Shown piece after piece: positions 54,139-63,786 of a DNA stretch of 64,000 bases. This DNA comes from Symsagittifera roscoffensis. Its lineage: Eukaryota; Xenacoelomorpha; Acoela; Convolutidae. Every line of letters begins with the position of its first letter. Within the stretch, counting starts at the first letter, position 1. Both the position numbers and the translations under genes were made by a program. The notes beneath the pieces are model-generated. The model was not told where the DNA came from. It saw nothing but the letters and a program-made list of their open reading frames with translations, and did no database searches. The DNA is taken from contig NC_087070.1 of assembly GCF_963678635.1 (NCBI RefSeq), positions 28,496,048 through 28,560,047 of the forward strand. The letters run 5' to 3'.

Positions 54139-56915
54139 TCATCCCTTTCCGTTTTTATGTTTTTCATGCTTTCACGATCTACGTCTTGAATCGTGACGCT
54201 GGTCTCCTCAGGGTCCGAGGTCATTTCGTTCAGCCACTCTAAGACACGCAGGTTCGTCAATTCTTGTTCATATGACTGCTGTTGCTCGTCGTCGAATTCT
54301 ACCTCGGGTTTCGACCGGTCTTCGACCCACTCATCGTCGTGATCATCGACTATGTCAATGTCCTGTGACACAGTTATTTCTTCTAGACCCACTACTTCCT
54401 CCACTATCTTCTTCAGATCTATCCTATCCACTACAAAGTCGTCACCGTAAGGATTGTATTTCTTTCTTGGTCTCGTCCCGTCCTTCTGACGAGTCTGTAT
54501 CGTGAACGGAAGATCCGGTTCCAAGTTCTTGGGAACCTCTATCTGTTCGGGATCCTGCCAGTCTTCCTCTGCGTAGGGTAAGGTTTCATCGTCCGCTTTG
54601 ATCACCTCGTTAGGATCCAGGTCCAGCGGTGTATCCGTTCCTTCCTCCACGACTTCGTTTCCATCGTTCTTCTCCCTGGTGCCCTTCTCGTTGACCTCAC
54701 AAGCAGGATCCATCATTAGATAATCCCCTTCTTCCATGTCCGCAGGTATACACCAGTCTTCTGTCGATGGATTGTGTGGCTTGAAGTTCTCGTAGTGGGC
54801 GGCTCGGCCAGTACTCAGTCTATAAAAGCGTCCCTTCTGGTGCACCTCTGTAATCATGAAGGGTCCCCTCCACTTTTTTAGGAGTTTTTTCGTCCCTTTC
54901 GGTGGTATAACGTTCTGAAATACCAATACGTAATCTCCCACCGAGTAAGCTTTTGCACCAGCTGCTTTCTTATCGAATTTTTTTCTCTGCCTTGCCCGCG
55001 CTTGTTGAGTATTTCGCCTACACAAATCGTTCAACTCCTGTTGGCGTCTGATCACATCCCTCACGTAGACCTGTGGAGACGTTTTCTTTCCCTCATACTC
55101 TGGGTAGAAGAAGGTTAAGGGTAAAGACTTCTCGTGTCCAGTTAGCATCATGTGTGGACTGACTCCGGTGGTGGAGTGTTGCGTGCTGTTATATGCTCCC
55201 ATCACCTGTGGAAGGTATCTGTCCCAATCGGTCATGTACCTGGAACAAAATACTCTCAGCAACGACACTAACGTCCTATTCTGATTTTCCACTAAGCCAT
55301 TCGTCTGAGGGTGGTATGTCGTGGAGTGAGCCTGAGCGACCTGTGAGCGTCTCATAAGCTCTTTCGTGAGCTCTCCTACGAAAGCTGTTCCATTATCCGA
55401 TTGAAACGTCATCGGACAACCATGTCTTGCTATCCACGTATTGATCAGGTGGTCGCATGTCTCTTCCGCCGAGGCAGTTATGCAGGGCACGGCCTCTGCA
55501 TACTTTGTAAAATGATCTATCATGACCAACACCTGATTATAACCACTGTCTGTCATGCATATCTTCTGGTGATCTATCTGCACCACCTCATTGAATTCAG
55601 ACGACTCGATCGATTGTAATGGAAATCGCAACTTCCTTGGATCCTTGACCTGTTGGCATGACAGACATTCTGTTACCCACTTCTCGCATGCCTTTTTCAT
55701 TCCAGGCCACTCAAAGCGCTTCAGGATCTTCTGATATACTTTATCGATCCCCTGATGGCCCATCTGATCATGCGACCTGAATAATAGTTCGGTCTGGTAG
55801 AGTTGCGGTAACACTATCGCGTTATACTTGTATAGGACTCTGTCTTCTTCTCTTCTTTTACAAGCCACAATCCCGTCCTTGTTCAAATATAACCTCCCTT
55901 CCTTCTGCATGAAGTACTGTCTCAGGATGCGATAACTATCTTCCTCGAGGTCCCCTTTATCTGGAGAACCATTCTCGATCCACCTTTTCAGGTTGGTTGT
56001 CATGCGATCATTTCTCTGCGCCCTTAGAAGATTCGAGAGTCTGTATCTCGCCTTTAAGTACGTCTTCATGACCCTCATCTGACTATTCGGCTCGTTGGGC
56101 TGGTGTGTGTCTTCTTCCATCTTAACGCACCAAATCTTCGCCAACGGCTGTGTTTTTTGTTTAAACGGCTGAATATCAGTCCTGACTACCTCTTTCTGCG
56201 GCAACAGACTCATCGAACGTTTCGATACCGCTATTGTCTCCAAATCATCCGCTGCGTTGTCAAAGACTCTTTCGCTTGGTATAAGGTAGCGATCACTGTC
56301 AGGATCCTGGTACACTTCTCTGTCCAGATTCCTTGCCCGAGTTTCCATTAGTAGTGTGTGGATCGCTAGTTCGGACAGTTCTGATCCCGAGCTCGAGTTC
56401 CTGTCTGAATAGGTGTCCATTCCTGAGTTTCGGGAATTGTCATCTGTTGAAGAGGTTGTGCTGGAGTCTGCACGCTCCTCCAGATCATGTCTGTGCCTTC
56501 TTCGCATCCATCTGAACTCCCCGGACAAAACCTTGTTATCTAGGTCCTGTTTCTCATCAGGAATTTTTTCGTCTATTTCAGACTCCCCGAACAAACTTTC
56601 TTGTCCGGGGTGTTGATCTTGTGATCGCTGGTTCTTCCCATCATTCGTCTCCCCGGTCAAATAGTCTTGCAGCAGATTTTGTTCTACCTTTTCACCTTCC
56701 TTATCCTGGTCCACAAAGGTGACGGTTTTCTTTCGCGTACTGCTCCCCTGTTCTTTCTGTCCGTAAGAAGTACTGGTTAAAATCTCGTGGGGTATTGAGG
56801 ATACTAGTTGCTGAACTATTGTCCTACAATCCTCTCGTTCTCTGCGTGCTGTCGTCTGGACGGCATGATCTTCACCTTCTCCCTGACTGTCAGCGATGCC
56901 ACTGCTGCTGTCCAC
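54129..56915 (-). CDS. Integrase region of Pol
   Basis: An open frame of 928 codons. Residues 1 to about 330 are linker: acidic, serine-rich, with a LKARYRLSNLLRAQR basic stretch. At about residue 380 is the HHCC zinc domain (SHDQMGHQG, CLSCQQ). The catalytic core has VVQIDHQK, FQSDNGTAF and HPQTNGLVENQN: a D, D-35-E triad. KKWRGPFMITEVH near residue 680 is the GPY/F module. The tail of about 200 residues is acidic and glutamate-rich (TQTRQKDGTRPRKKYNPYG-like words), ending at TAG 54129. Integrase inserts the cDNA; the GPF module is typical of the gypsy group. Confidence 0.92.
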   Translation of the reverse strand: MDSSSGIADSQGEGEDHAVQTTARREREDCRTIVQQLVSSIPHEILTSTSYGQKEQGSSTRKKTVTFVDQDKEGEKVEQNLLQDYLTGETNDGKNQRSQDQHPGQESLFGESEIDEKIPDEKQDLDNKVLSGEFRWMRRRHRHDLEERADSSTTSSTDDNSRNSGMDTYSDRNSSSGSELSELAIHTLLMETRARNLDREVYQDPDSDRYLIPSERVFDNAADDLETIAVSKRSMSLLPQKEVVRTDIQPFKQKTQPLAKIWCVKMEEDTHQPNEPNSQMRVMKTYLKARYRLSNLLRAQRNDRMTTNLKRWIENGSPDKGDLEEDSYRILRQYFMQKEGRLYLNKDGIVACKRREEDRVLYKYNAIVLPQLYQTELLFRSHDQMGHQGIDKVYQKILKRFEWPGMKKACEKWVTECLSCQQVKDPRKLRFPLQSIESSEFNEVVQIDHQKICMTDSGYNQVLVMIDHFTKYAEAVPCITASAEETCDHLINTWIARHGCPMTFQSDNGTAFVGELTKELMRRSQVAQAHSTTYHPQTNGLVENQNRTLVSLLRVFCSRYMTDWDRYLPQVMGAYNSTQHSTTGVSPHMMLTGHEKSLPLTFFYPEYEGKKTSPQVYVRDVIRRQQELNDLCRRNTQQARARQRKKFDKKAAGAKAYSVGDYVLVFQNVIPPKGTKKLLKKWRGPFMITEVHQKGRFYRLSTGRAAHYENFKPHNPSTEDWCIPADMEEGDYLMMDPACEVNEKGTREKNDGNEVVEEGTDTPLDLDPNEVIKADDETLPYAEEDWQDPEQIEVPKNLEPDLPFTIQTRQKDGTRPRKKYNPYGDDFVVDRIDLKKIVEEVVGLEEITVSQDIDIVDDHDDEWVEDRSKPEVEFDDEQQQSYEQELTNLRVLEWLNEMTSDPEETSVTIQDVDRESMKNIKTERDDPS

Positions 56916-57110
56916 TCGGGGTCATCTCTGGTCACTTCTCTTTCTAACAATCCACCCAGCATCCGCATCACTTGCGGTGTGACCTGCACCGTTTTATCCA
57001 ATAATGAGAGGCTGTTTATGTTCATGCGAGAGAGTTCTTGCTGGACCAGATTTGAGCGCAGCAACAGATCCAAGGGAACCGGGTCCTCTTTGGATAGGAT
57101 TTTTATCTCG
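56816..57110 (-). pseudogene. Pol segment between RNase H and integrase
   Basis: An open frame with LLLRSNLVQQELSRMNINS and LTVREKVKIMPSRRQHAEN, without a recognised domain. It is offset by -1 from the RT/RNase H frame before it and by another -1 from the integrase frame after it. It is most simply the spacer part of one Pol ORF split by small deletions. Confidence 0.6.
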
Positions 57111-57120
57111 GCTGCTTTCT

Positions 57121-58443
57121 CTACAGGTACTCAGGATGCCCTGGAATTGGATGTCCAGATTTATCCAACCATCTCGTTAAGGGAAGCGCTTCATAAGTTT
57201 CCTTGTCTAGAAACGAGAATCGCTCCTTTATTTCTGCCTGATTGGCTTGCTTCTGCTCCAATCTTTCATAGAACTCAGTTTTCTTGCTGAGGCTATCAGC
57301 ATTCTGGTGTTTATCACGCATCCTGTGTTCGATTATCATATGGTAGCCATCCAATCTTACTATCCATCTACCAAAATAACTCTGATCCATCGAGTAGGTC
57401 TTCAACCAGGATAACGCCCTGTTGTCCACGCGTAACTTGAAGGGAGCGCTCCCCAAGTATGCACGGTACTTTTCCACGAAAGTGACTACTGCAAACATTT
57501 CTGCTTTTGGTGCGCCATATTTCATTTCTGTGTCTCTCAAGACCTTGCTGCCATATGCTTTGGGACGGAGAACCGTTCTTCCATTCCATTCTTGCTCTTG
57601 ATGTAGTATTCCTGAGATGGCTACTACCGATGCGTCTGTATCAAGAACATACATGCCCTTTTCTGTAGGCATGCCTAGCACTGGCGCTTCGCACAGTTCG
57701 CGCTTTATGTCCTCGAAGGCAACTTGTGCTTCATCGTTCCATTCGAACTTTTTCCCTTTGTTGCGCATTAGCTTCTGCATCGGATACACCTTGTCCGCAT
57801 ATCCTTTTATGAACTCCCGGTAGTAATTGGCAAACCCTAGGAAGCTCAGGAGCTGTGTGTCCGTTCTGGGAGCCTTCCATGTCAACACTGCTTCCGCTGC
57901 TTCCGGGTCCGGCCTCACACCATGCCTGTCCACCATTCTTTCCAGGTACTTAATCAAATCCCTAAGGATTTCACATTTCGATGGTTTGCACTTCAATCCC
58001 GCTCTTTTCATGCATCCAAAGACCTCATCGAGCCTATCAATGTGGTCTTCCAGGGTCGGTGTCGCTATGACTACGTCATCCACGTAACACATCACGAGAT
58101 TCCCGTACTTCTTGGTCACTCTGGTCAAAGCCTGAGCCATCAGTCTTTGAAAAGTGGCCGTTGAATTGCACAAGCCGAAGGGCATCCTCTTCCACTGGTA
58201 CAATCCCAATTCACACGCGAATCCGGTTTTCTCTCTATCCTTCTTCCGCAGAGGGACCTGCCAGAAGGCAGAACCCAAGTCCAATGTGGTGAAGAACTTG
58301 GCATCACCAAGCTTAGAGAGGCTCTCGTCTATCCGCGGTATCGGGTACGCATCTTTTATTGTTACCGCGTTCAAGTAACGAAAATCGCAACAAAATCTAA
58401 GCTGCCCCCTTTCTTTTTCGCCATTACTACCCCGCAAGCCCAT
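57121..58443 (-). CDS. Reverse transcriptase and RNase H of Pol
   Basis: 440 codons. RT motifs are QLRFCCDFRYLNAVT, FFTTLDLGSAFWQVPL, KRMPFGLCNSTATFQRLM, the catalytic YVDD box near residue 120, and LGFANYYREFIKGY. RNase H follows with YVLDTDASVVAISG near residue 265, AEMFAVVTFVEKY, LRVDNRALSWL and DKHQNADSLSKK, keeping acidic active-site residues. The N-terminal RT motif (SPWACGVVMAKKKGG) lies in the frame of the upstream ORF; the switch is at the GGGGG run near 58400. The family is clearly Ty3/gypsy. Confidence 0.93.
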   Translation of the reverse strand: MGLRGSNGEKERGQLRFCCDFRYLNAVTIKDAYPIPRIDESLSKLGDAKFFTTLDLGSAFWQVPLRKKDREKTGFACELGLYQWKRMPFGLCNSTATFQRLMAQALTRVTKKYGNLVMCYVDDVVIATPTLEDHIDRLDEVFGCMKRAGLKCKPSKCEILRDLIKYLERMVDRHGVRPDPEAAEAVLTWKAPRTDTQLLSFLGFANYYREFIKGYADKVYPMQKLMRNKGKKFEWNDEAQVAFEDIKRELCEAPVLGMPTEKGMYVLDTDASVVAISGILHQEQEWNGRTVLRPKAYGSKVLRDTEMKYGAPKAEMFAVVTFVEKYRAYLGSAPFKLRVDNRALSWLKTYSMDQSYFGRWIVRLDGYHMIIEHRMRDKHQNADSLSKKTEFYERLEQKQANQAEIKERFSFLDKETYEALPLTRWLDKSGHPIPGHPEYL

Positions 58444-61400
58444 GGCGATTTCGAGGGTTCTATCATGTCGTATTCAAGCAACATTTCTATTTCCGCTCGG
58501 CATGCTTCCGATTTGTGTGGCGTCATTCGTCTTGCGCCTTCCCTATGGGGAACGGCGCCCTCTTCAAGTTCGATTTCGTGTTCGACGAAATTACAGCAAC
58601 CGATATCCGCCTTATGTTTTGAAAAAACATCTGCGTTCCGATTTAGGAGGTCCCGCAATTTTTCGAAATCTCCCTCACCTATTTTCCCTTCTAAATGTTC
58701 TATCTCTGGCAAAACCGGTTTGTCAGATTCTAGTTCATATGACGAGGGGCGTTCCGGAAAATTCGAGCAGCTTGATAAGCCGTCGTCCGTTTCGGATTTC
58801 ATTGAAAACAATTTATGAATAGATTTTAATTCATTAATCCTCTTTAAAATTTTATCTTTATTGGCATGATAAGGACAGTCTTTCACACTATGTTTCTTCA
58901 AGTTTTGTGTCTCCTCATAGTCGGTCCTCATCGGTAGAGCGTAACCAAGCTTCTTTCCACGCTGGATTGAAACCGTGGTGTCCAGTGTGTTCAATAACAC
59001 ACTGACACACAGTCCGTTTCGCGTTACCGAGAAGCTGCGGCCTAAAATCACCGAACTCTGACTATTTGGATTCGGTACTAAGCAAACCTGTTTACTATCA
59101 CTTAACGAATTCAAATTTCTCATTCTAAAAATTGCCACCAGAGCTTGTCCTGGCTGTAGTTTTACTTTTCTATCTAAAAATATTGGTACCTTGTTTTCGT
59201 CTGTTATTATCCTATTAATTGGTTTCTTAACATACTTCCTGTCCGGGTTTCTAATCCGTATCAGACCGTTGTTAAAGTCAATCATCACGTCAAAATTCCT
59301 GACAAAATCTCTGCCCAAGATGAATTGGTCGGCGTCGTCTAAATTCTCTACCACCAGGAAGCTCATCCAAAGATCCCATCCTCCCATGTGGAGGACAGTT
59401 ATTGGCGTTCTTCCGGCTACGTAGATTGCTCCTCGATTGGCGGCGGCCAGTCGGAGATTCGTTGGAATTAGATCTTCCCTCGTGAAGCCCATTCTTTCCC
59501 AAGTTTTTATCGGCATAACACTCACTACCGCTCCTGTGTCCAGAAGCCCTGTGACTCCGATTTTCGTTCCGTTGGTGTCGAGCAGATGTGCGGTCACATC
59601 TGCTTCATACCCAATGTGTACTGCATCTTGTTCCATCATGGCGTCGTGGCCTATCCTGCGGACCTTGAGTTCCTCCTCACCCAAATAGATCTGCCCCATT
59701 TGGTCATCATCTGTTGTTACATAAGTCCTGGTGTAGATACTGATTCCATCCACGTTCAGCATCACTTGATACGGCCCATAGACCTCTAGGTAGCGTCCAT
59801 GAAGTTTCTTCATGCGAGGGCCACCCGTTGTTAGTAGTGCTCGCACAGCTCTCGACTCGGTGCGTGGCTCCACCTGCCTCAGATAATTTGCATATGTGTC
59901 CAAATGCATCAAAGTGAACTCGGATGGTTCACTTAGATTTCTGATTACCTGATGTCCAGCCACTGAGATTATCGTCTGTATCTTGCTTTCTTGTGGCACC
60001 ATGCCGAACCTCTGACCGGAGATCACATTAAGTTTCATGCTCAAACTGCTTGGTGCTTTAGTTTCTTCGAACTCCGTTGCTTCGAAGGTATTCAGTTGCT
60101 CCTGTAGTTTCTCATTCTCCAGATCGAGTTTCATTTTTTGTTCGATCTTTTTCGTCACCAGTTCCTGCTGCATTCTATTCAGAGCATCCCTCGCGGCTGC
60201 CCTATAATCAATCTTGAAGTCATCGGCCGCAGTTGCTGGTTCCGGTTCACGTGTCTCTTCTGTTACCGCTTGCATTTTCTTTGCTGCCAGCTCTTGAGGT
60301 TGATCTTTTCTGCGTGCCTCCGCTTCACTCAACAGGCGAGCCTTGATGGCTTTCACTCCTGACAAAGCTTCTTCATGTCTTGGATGCTTGATGTCTGCCA
60401 CTGCATCCCAGAATTGCGGACAATCTGATTTAAAATGACCTTCCAAGTTGCAAAAGAAACACCTCGGGCCGAACTTTGCAATTACTCCTCTCATGAAATC
60501 CTCATGGTCCAATTCTGACGCATCTTCGTCCTCGAGGCTAAAGCCTATTGCTTTCATGCCTTGTTTGTAAGTTGGGCATGCTGACACATGATGGTCCGTT
60601 GAACTGCAATTTGCACAAGAGCGTCTCTTGTCCGTATCATCCCTCGGTTTGTACCAATTGTTCCCTTGGTTTGCTGGTCCGTTGTTAAAATTTCCATAAT
60701 TGTTCTTGTAATATCCAGATCTCGAAGGAGGTTTCAACAAAAGATACTCTTTTGATTTGAGCCTCAACTCCTCCGGTGTTGGCGCATTAGTTGATAGTGG
60801 TGTGTAAGGCGTTGCCAGCATTGTCCGAAGTTCATCATTCTTCACACCATCAATGAATTTTGAGGCTACTGCCAGGTTCAACCTTCGGTTTGACTCATCC
60901 GGTTGGCTGCGTCTTCTCAGCATTTCCAAGTCATCGAGAAATTTGTCTATCGTTTCATCTTCTCGTTGCCTCCGTTTCTCGAAGCGCATCATCGCTTGGT
61001 GCCCCTGCACCCCTGATCCGAAACGGTTTAACAAGATTTCGAAGATTTTCTCAGCTGTGTCACGCTGATATTGCTTCTCGGCCATGAAAAAGTTCAGGGC
61101 TGTCCCTTCCAAGTTACTCGTGAGCGCACTGCATTCCTGTCTCTCCGACAAGTCCTCTTCCTCGAAATGCAGCTTCATTACCTCTATCCAGGTATCAAAA
61201 CAGCCATCAGATTCGTCTTTGTAGCATCTTGGCTTCTTAAAGACTCTTCCGGACTTCTCACTGCGTTCATTGGTTCTAGATAACCTCGTCAGGAATGTCT
61301 CCAAAGACCTGTTCAGGGGTTCAAATGCTGTGGCCATTGCCGTAGCATCCCTTGAGTGTCCCGCTTGAGTGTCCTCACACCTTGTCGGAGGCTCTGTGTG

Positions 61401-62375
61401 CGGTGCATCCCTGCAATCCGAATCACCATGAGCGTTTCCCGCTTGGCCCATATGACTCCTCCTCGGGCTTGCATGTCCCCTGTTGCCGGAATCACTTCTC
61501 CCAGTCGCATGTGTGCTTTGCGTTGGTCGTTCGTTAGAGGTTTGTCTGTTCCCCGTTGAACTTGCTCTACTGTTCGCGCCCCATGTTCTATTATCCCTTG
61601 TGGCATAGTCTGATGAACTGCCCCTGCCTCTAGTGGATCCATATGTCCTCCTCTTTTGATGGTCGTTGAAGTTCACCTTCGGCTCCCTGCTGGGACCTCC
61701 CGAGTTCGGTTCCCTTTCTTTTGGTCCACTCTTGCTGCTTAGTAGCCCGTCCAACCTATCCATGATAGCCTGAGTTCGCCTCTCCATCATCGCGTCTATC
61801 TTTGTGTCAAGAGTCCCAAGAGACTGCTCTTGCTGAATTCTTAACTTCTCCATGTCGTCTCTTAAGCGTAACTCTCGCTGTTCCGCTTCTCTTGTCATTC
61901 GCGACAAGTTCTTTGCTATATGCTCGTCCGTTCTTTCTTTCAAGCGTTTTTCGCTCCTACCAACTTCTTGTCTATTGCGGTTTATTTCTTCCCGCAGACT
62001 TTCTCTTTCAATGTGAACTGCTCTTTCTAGTTCACTCATTCTTATGGACATCTGTTCATTTTGTTCTCCTAAACTGTCCACTATGTTGTTCAAGGCTTCT
62101 TCTAGTGCTGCCCCGTTATCCACAAGTGGCGTCACTAGTGGCGGTGTAACCCTGTCGGTCCCAGGTAGCTTCGTGCTGGTCGAGATTCGGGCCTCGACTC
62201 TCTGCCTCGACGTCTTTTCATTATCCACCTCAGGATCTGCCAATGCATTGCCTAGCCCTCTGTTTTTACTCTCCCCAGTTTGCGGCTCTGAATTTGACAT
62301 AATCGCGAAGCCTCTCGACTGGCCCGGAGTGTTTATCTCCTTGCTTATCGTTCTCACCACACCAAATTTGTCCAT
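58371..62375 (-). CDS. Gag-protease (and RT N-terminus) polyprotein
   Basis: 1,334 codons from ATG 62375. Residues about 70-190 are coiled coil (MSELERAVHIERESLREEIN). A serine/arginine/glycine-rich linker follows. The retrotransposon Gag domain is at about 375-560 (CFDTWIEVMKLHFEEEDLSE, ALNFFMAEKQY, FEKRRQREDETIDKFLDDLE). There are two CCHC zinc knuckles, CANCSSTDHHVSAC near 588 and CFFCNLEGHFKSDC near 640. The aspartic protease has LLDTGAVVSVM near 943 and ILGRDFV about 65 residues later. The linker to RT has VSIQRGKKLGYA. The end holds the first RT motif. The start overlaps the preceding ORF in the -1 frame at an AAATTTG slippery heptamer, so it may be made by frameshifting. Confidence 0.92.
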   Translation of the reverse strand: MDKFGVVRTISKEINTPGQSRGFAIMSNSEPQTGESKNRGLGNALADPEVDNEKTSRQRVEARISTSTKLPGTDRVTPPLVTPLVDNGAALEEALNNIVDSLGEQNEQMSIRMSELERAVHIERESLREEINRNRQEVGRSEKRLKERTDEHIAKNLSRMTREAEQRELRLRDDMEKLRIQQEQSLGTLDTKIDAMMERRTQAIMDRLDGLLSSKSGPKEREPNSGGPSREPKVNFNDHQKRRTYGSTRGRGSSSDYATRDNRTWGANSRASSTGNRQTSNERPTQSTHATGRSDSGNRGHASPRRSHMGQAGNAHGDSDCRDAPHTEPPTRCEDTQAGHSRDATAMATAFEPLNRSLETFLTRLSRTNERSEKSGRVFKKPRCYKDESDGCFDTWIEVMKLHFEEEDLSERQECSALTSNLEGTALNFFMAEKQYQRDTAEKIFEILLNRFGSGVQGHQAMMRFEKRRQREDETIDKFLDDLEMLRRRSQPDESNRRLNLAVASKFIDGVKNDELRTMLATPYTPLSTNAPTPEELRLKSKEYLLLKPPSRSGYYKNNYGNFNNGPANQGNNWYKPRDDTDKRRSCANCSSTDHHVSACPTYKQGMKAIGFSLEDEDASELDHEDFMRGVIAKFGPRCFFCNLEGHFKSDCPQFWDAVADIKHPRHEEALSGVKAIKARLLSEAEARRKDQPQELAAKKMQAVTEETREPEPATAADDFKIDYRAAARDALNRMQQELVTKKIEQKMKLDLENEKLQEQLNTFEATEFEETKAPSSLSMKLNVISGQRFGMVPQESKIQTIISVAGHQVIRNLSEPSEFTLMHLDTYANYLRQVEPRTESRAVRALLTTGGPRMKKLHGRYLEVYGPYQVMLNVDGISIYTRTYVTTDDDQMGQIYLGEEELKVRRIGHDAMMEQDAVHIGYEADVTAHLLDTNGTKIGVTGLLDTGAVVSVMPIKTWERMGFTREDLIPTNLRLAAANRGAIYVAGRTPITVLHMGGWDLWMSFLVVENLDDADQFILGRDFVRNFDVMIDFNNGLIRIRNPDRKYVKKPINRIITDENKVPIFLDRKVKLQPGQALVAIFRMRNLNSLSDSKQVCLVPNPNSQSSVILGRSFSVTRNGLCVSVLLNTLDTTVSIQRGKKLGYALPMRTDYEETQNLKKHSVKDCPYHANKDKILKRINELKSIHKLFSMKSETDDGLSSCSNFPERPSSYELESDKPVLPEIEHLEGKIGEGDFEKLRDLLNRNADVFSKHKADIGCCNFVEHEIELEEGAVPHREGARRMTPHKSEACRAEIEMLLEYDMIEPSKSPWACGVVMAKKKGGSLDFVAIFVT

Positions 62376-62995
62376 GGTTCCAGTCTCTCCTGGGTCGAAC
62401 TATTGAGGCTGACTTGAGATCCAAAATCCACTTGCTCTTCTCCGTCCTCCTCCTCCTGGGATTCACCTTCATTTCCTGCGCCCCCTCCCATGGCGAATGG
62501 AAAGATGTTTCCTAAGGTGTTCCTCATTCTTTCCGAGAACGATGATGACGTTGTTTGTTTCTCAGTCCCGCCTGCCATCATAGTGTTGTCTGTTGGAGAT
62601 CTTCTAGTTGCCGCTATTTCAGTTGAGATGTCGGACAGTTCCGACATCTCCTCTCGATCCAATGTCCCGGTGGAAGTGGCAAAATCATGGCCTTGCTCTA
62701 CCGGAGTAGATTCACTCGCCAGCCTTCTGCCTCTCCCCTCCAGTCCATGCACTTCCTGGTTGTCATTCATGGCCTGGTCCGTTTTGACCACCACTTCTAA
62801 CATTTCTTTTAGCTCTGCTGAGGTCTTCTGACTCCTTGTTTCAACCATTCTGCTTGAAACCGTCTCCCCTCTGTCGGTCCGGGCTCGTTTGATCCAATCC
62901 ACAAAAGGATCGGTCATTGTTTTTCTTTGCTTTTTAGGTATGAACTTCCTAGAGCTATTACCTCGTTTAGGTATCCTTGACTTGTCTAGACTCAT
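62354..62995 (-). CDS. First gag-like ORF
   Basis: 213 codons from ATG 62995 (MSLDKSRIPKRGNSSRKF). The N-terminus is basic, the C-terminal half is serine/glutamate-rich with an acidic EGESQEEEDGEEQVDF patch, and there is one short glycine stretch (AMGGGAGN). It is not a recognised domain; position suggests an N-terminal Gag piece (matrix-like or leader). It ends in TGA at 62354 after overlapping the next ORF by 22 bases. Confidence 0.6.
   Translation of the reverse strand: MSLDKSRIPKRGNSSRKFIPKKQRKTMTDPFVDWIKRARTDRGETVSSRMVETRSQKTSAELKEMLEVVVKTDQAMNDNQEVHGLEGRGRRLASESTPVEQGHDFATSTGTLDREEMSELSDISTEIAATRRSPTDNTMMAGGTEKQTTSSSFSERMRNTLGNIFPFAMGGGAGNEGESQEEEDGEEQVDFGSQVSLNSSTQERLEPWTNLVW
62363..62369 (-). 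promoter_or_regulatory. Candidate -1 frameshift slippery site
   Basis: The minus-strand heptamer A AAT TTG is in the zero frame of the first ORF, nine bases before its TGA, and fits the X XXY YYZ rule; slipping -1 enters the gag-pol frame. I see no clear stable pseudoknot downstream. Confidence 0.45.
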
Positions 62996-63783
62996 TCTCA
63001 ATTTGTCACTTCTTAATGCCTATACACTTAATTCGATTGCTAGTGACCTTATAGTTTGACTACCAATGATAATGACACAACACAATAAATTTCACAATAA
63101 ACACGAATCCCTGTATGTTATCAGAGTACAGTTTGTAAATAATTTAATCACACTAACCGATTATCGGTCGTAAGATTTGAGAACTAGCACAATATGATGT
63201 TATCAGACAATTTAAAAGACCCTCAAGCACCCTCAATTCTCACTACCCAATCAAGCACAGTTTATGTAGATTTAAAATCAAAAACAAAAAGAAAAAATAT
63301 AATATTTAATGACAGAATATGAATACCTCTATAAAAAAAACGTATGTGTATTGCACTTTTAGTCGGTCACAGTACAATAGTCGAACTTGTTTTTTTTTTT
63401 AAGAAAAAGCTTTCCCTGCTCGGTGCTGCACCAAACAGAAAAAACTTTGAAGGCAGTAATTTTCTCAAGTGGGCGTCTTTTGCACCCACCGAGTACTGTG
63501 TTACCTTTCTGCCTTCGGACTGCCCGAGCTAGACCTACTACAATCCTCAGGGCAGTCACTTTTCACAAAAACGTATTGGGTTTCAATCCACACCAATAAA
63601 TTACGCTCTTTTTAGTTTAGAATTAGTGTCGCGAATATCCGAGTTCGGACCTGTTTTGTTTTGGTCTGGTTTTTATTGAAAGGCAAGTTACCAGTGCAGT
63701 CACTGATTCCTAGCCTGTGTGCTAATAACCTAATACCTCTCACTGTAGTCTTTCTTCTGTTTACCTAAGTCCTTTAATAAAGT
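62996..63783 (-). other. Leader / possible 5' LTR region
   Basis: AT-rich, no ORF. Contains TATAATATTTAATG-like words near 63.3 kb and a poly-T run near 63.39 kb. Part of a 5' LTR may start here and run off the window, but neither border nor a convincing primer-binding site is visible. Confidence 0.4.
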
Positions 63784-63786
63784 AAT

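Noticed and set aside
63578-63596. Primer-binding site resembling a tRNA 3' end (GGGTTTCAATCCACACCA)
   Set aside because: Spacing from the T-loop-like word to CCA is too short for a real tRNA 3' end, and no LTR border lies beside it.
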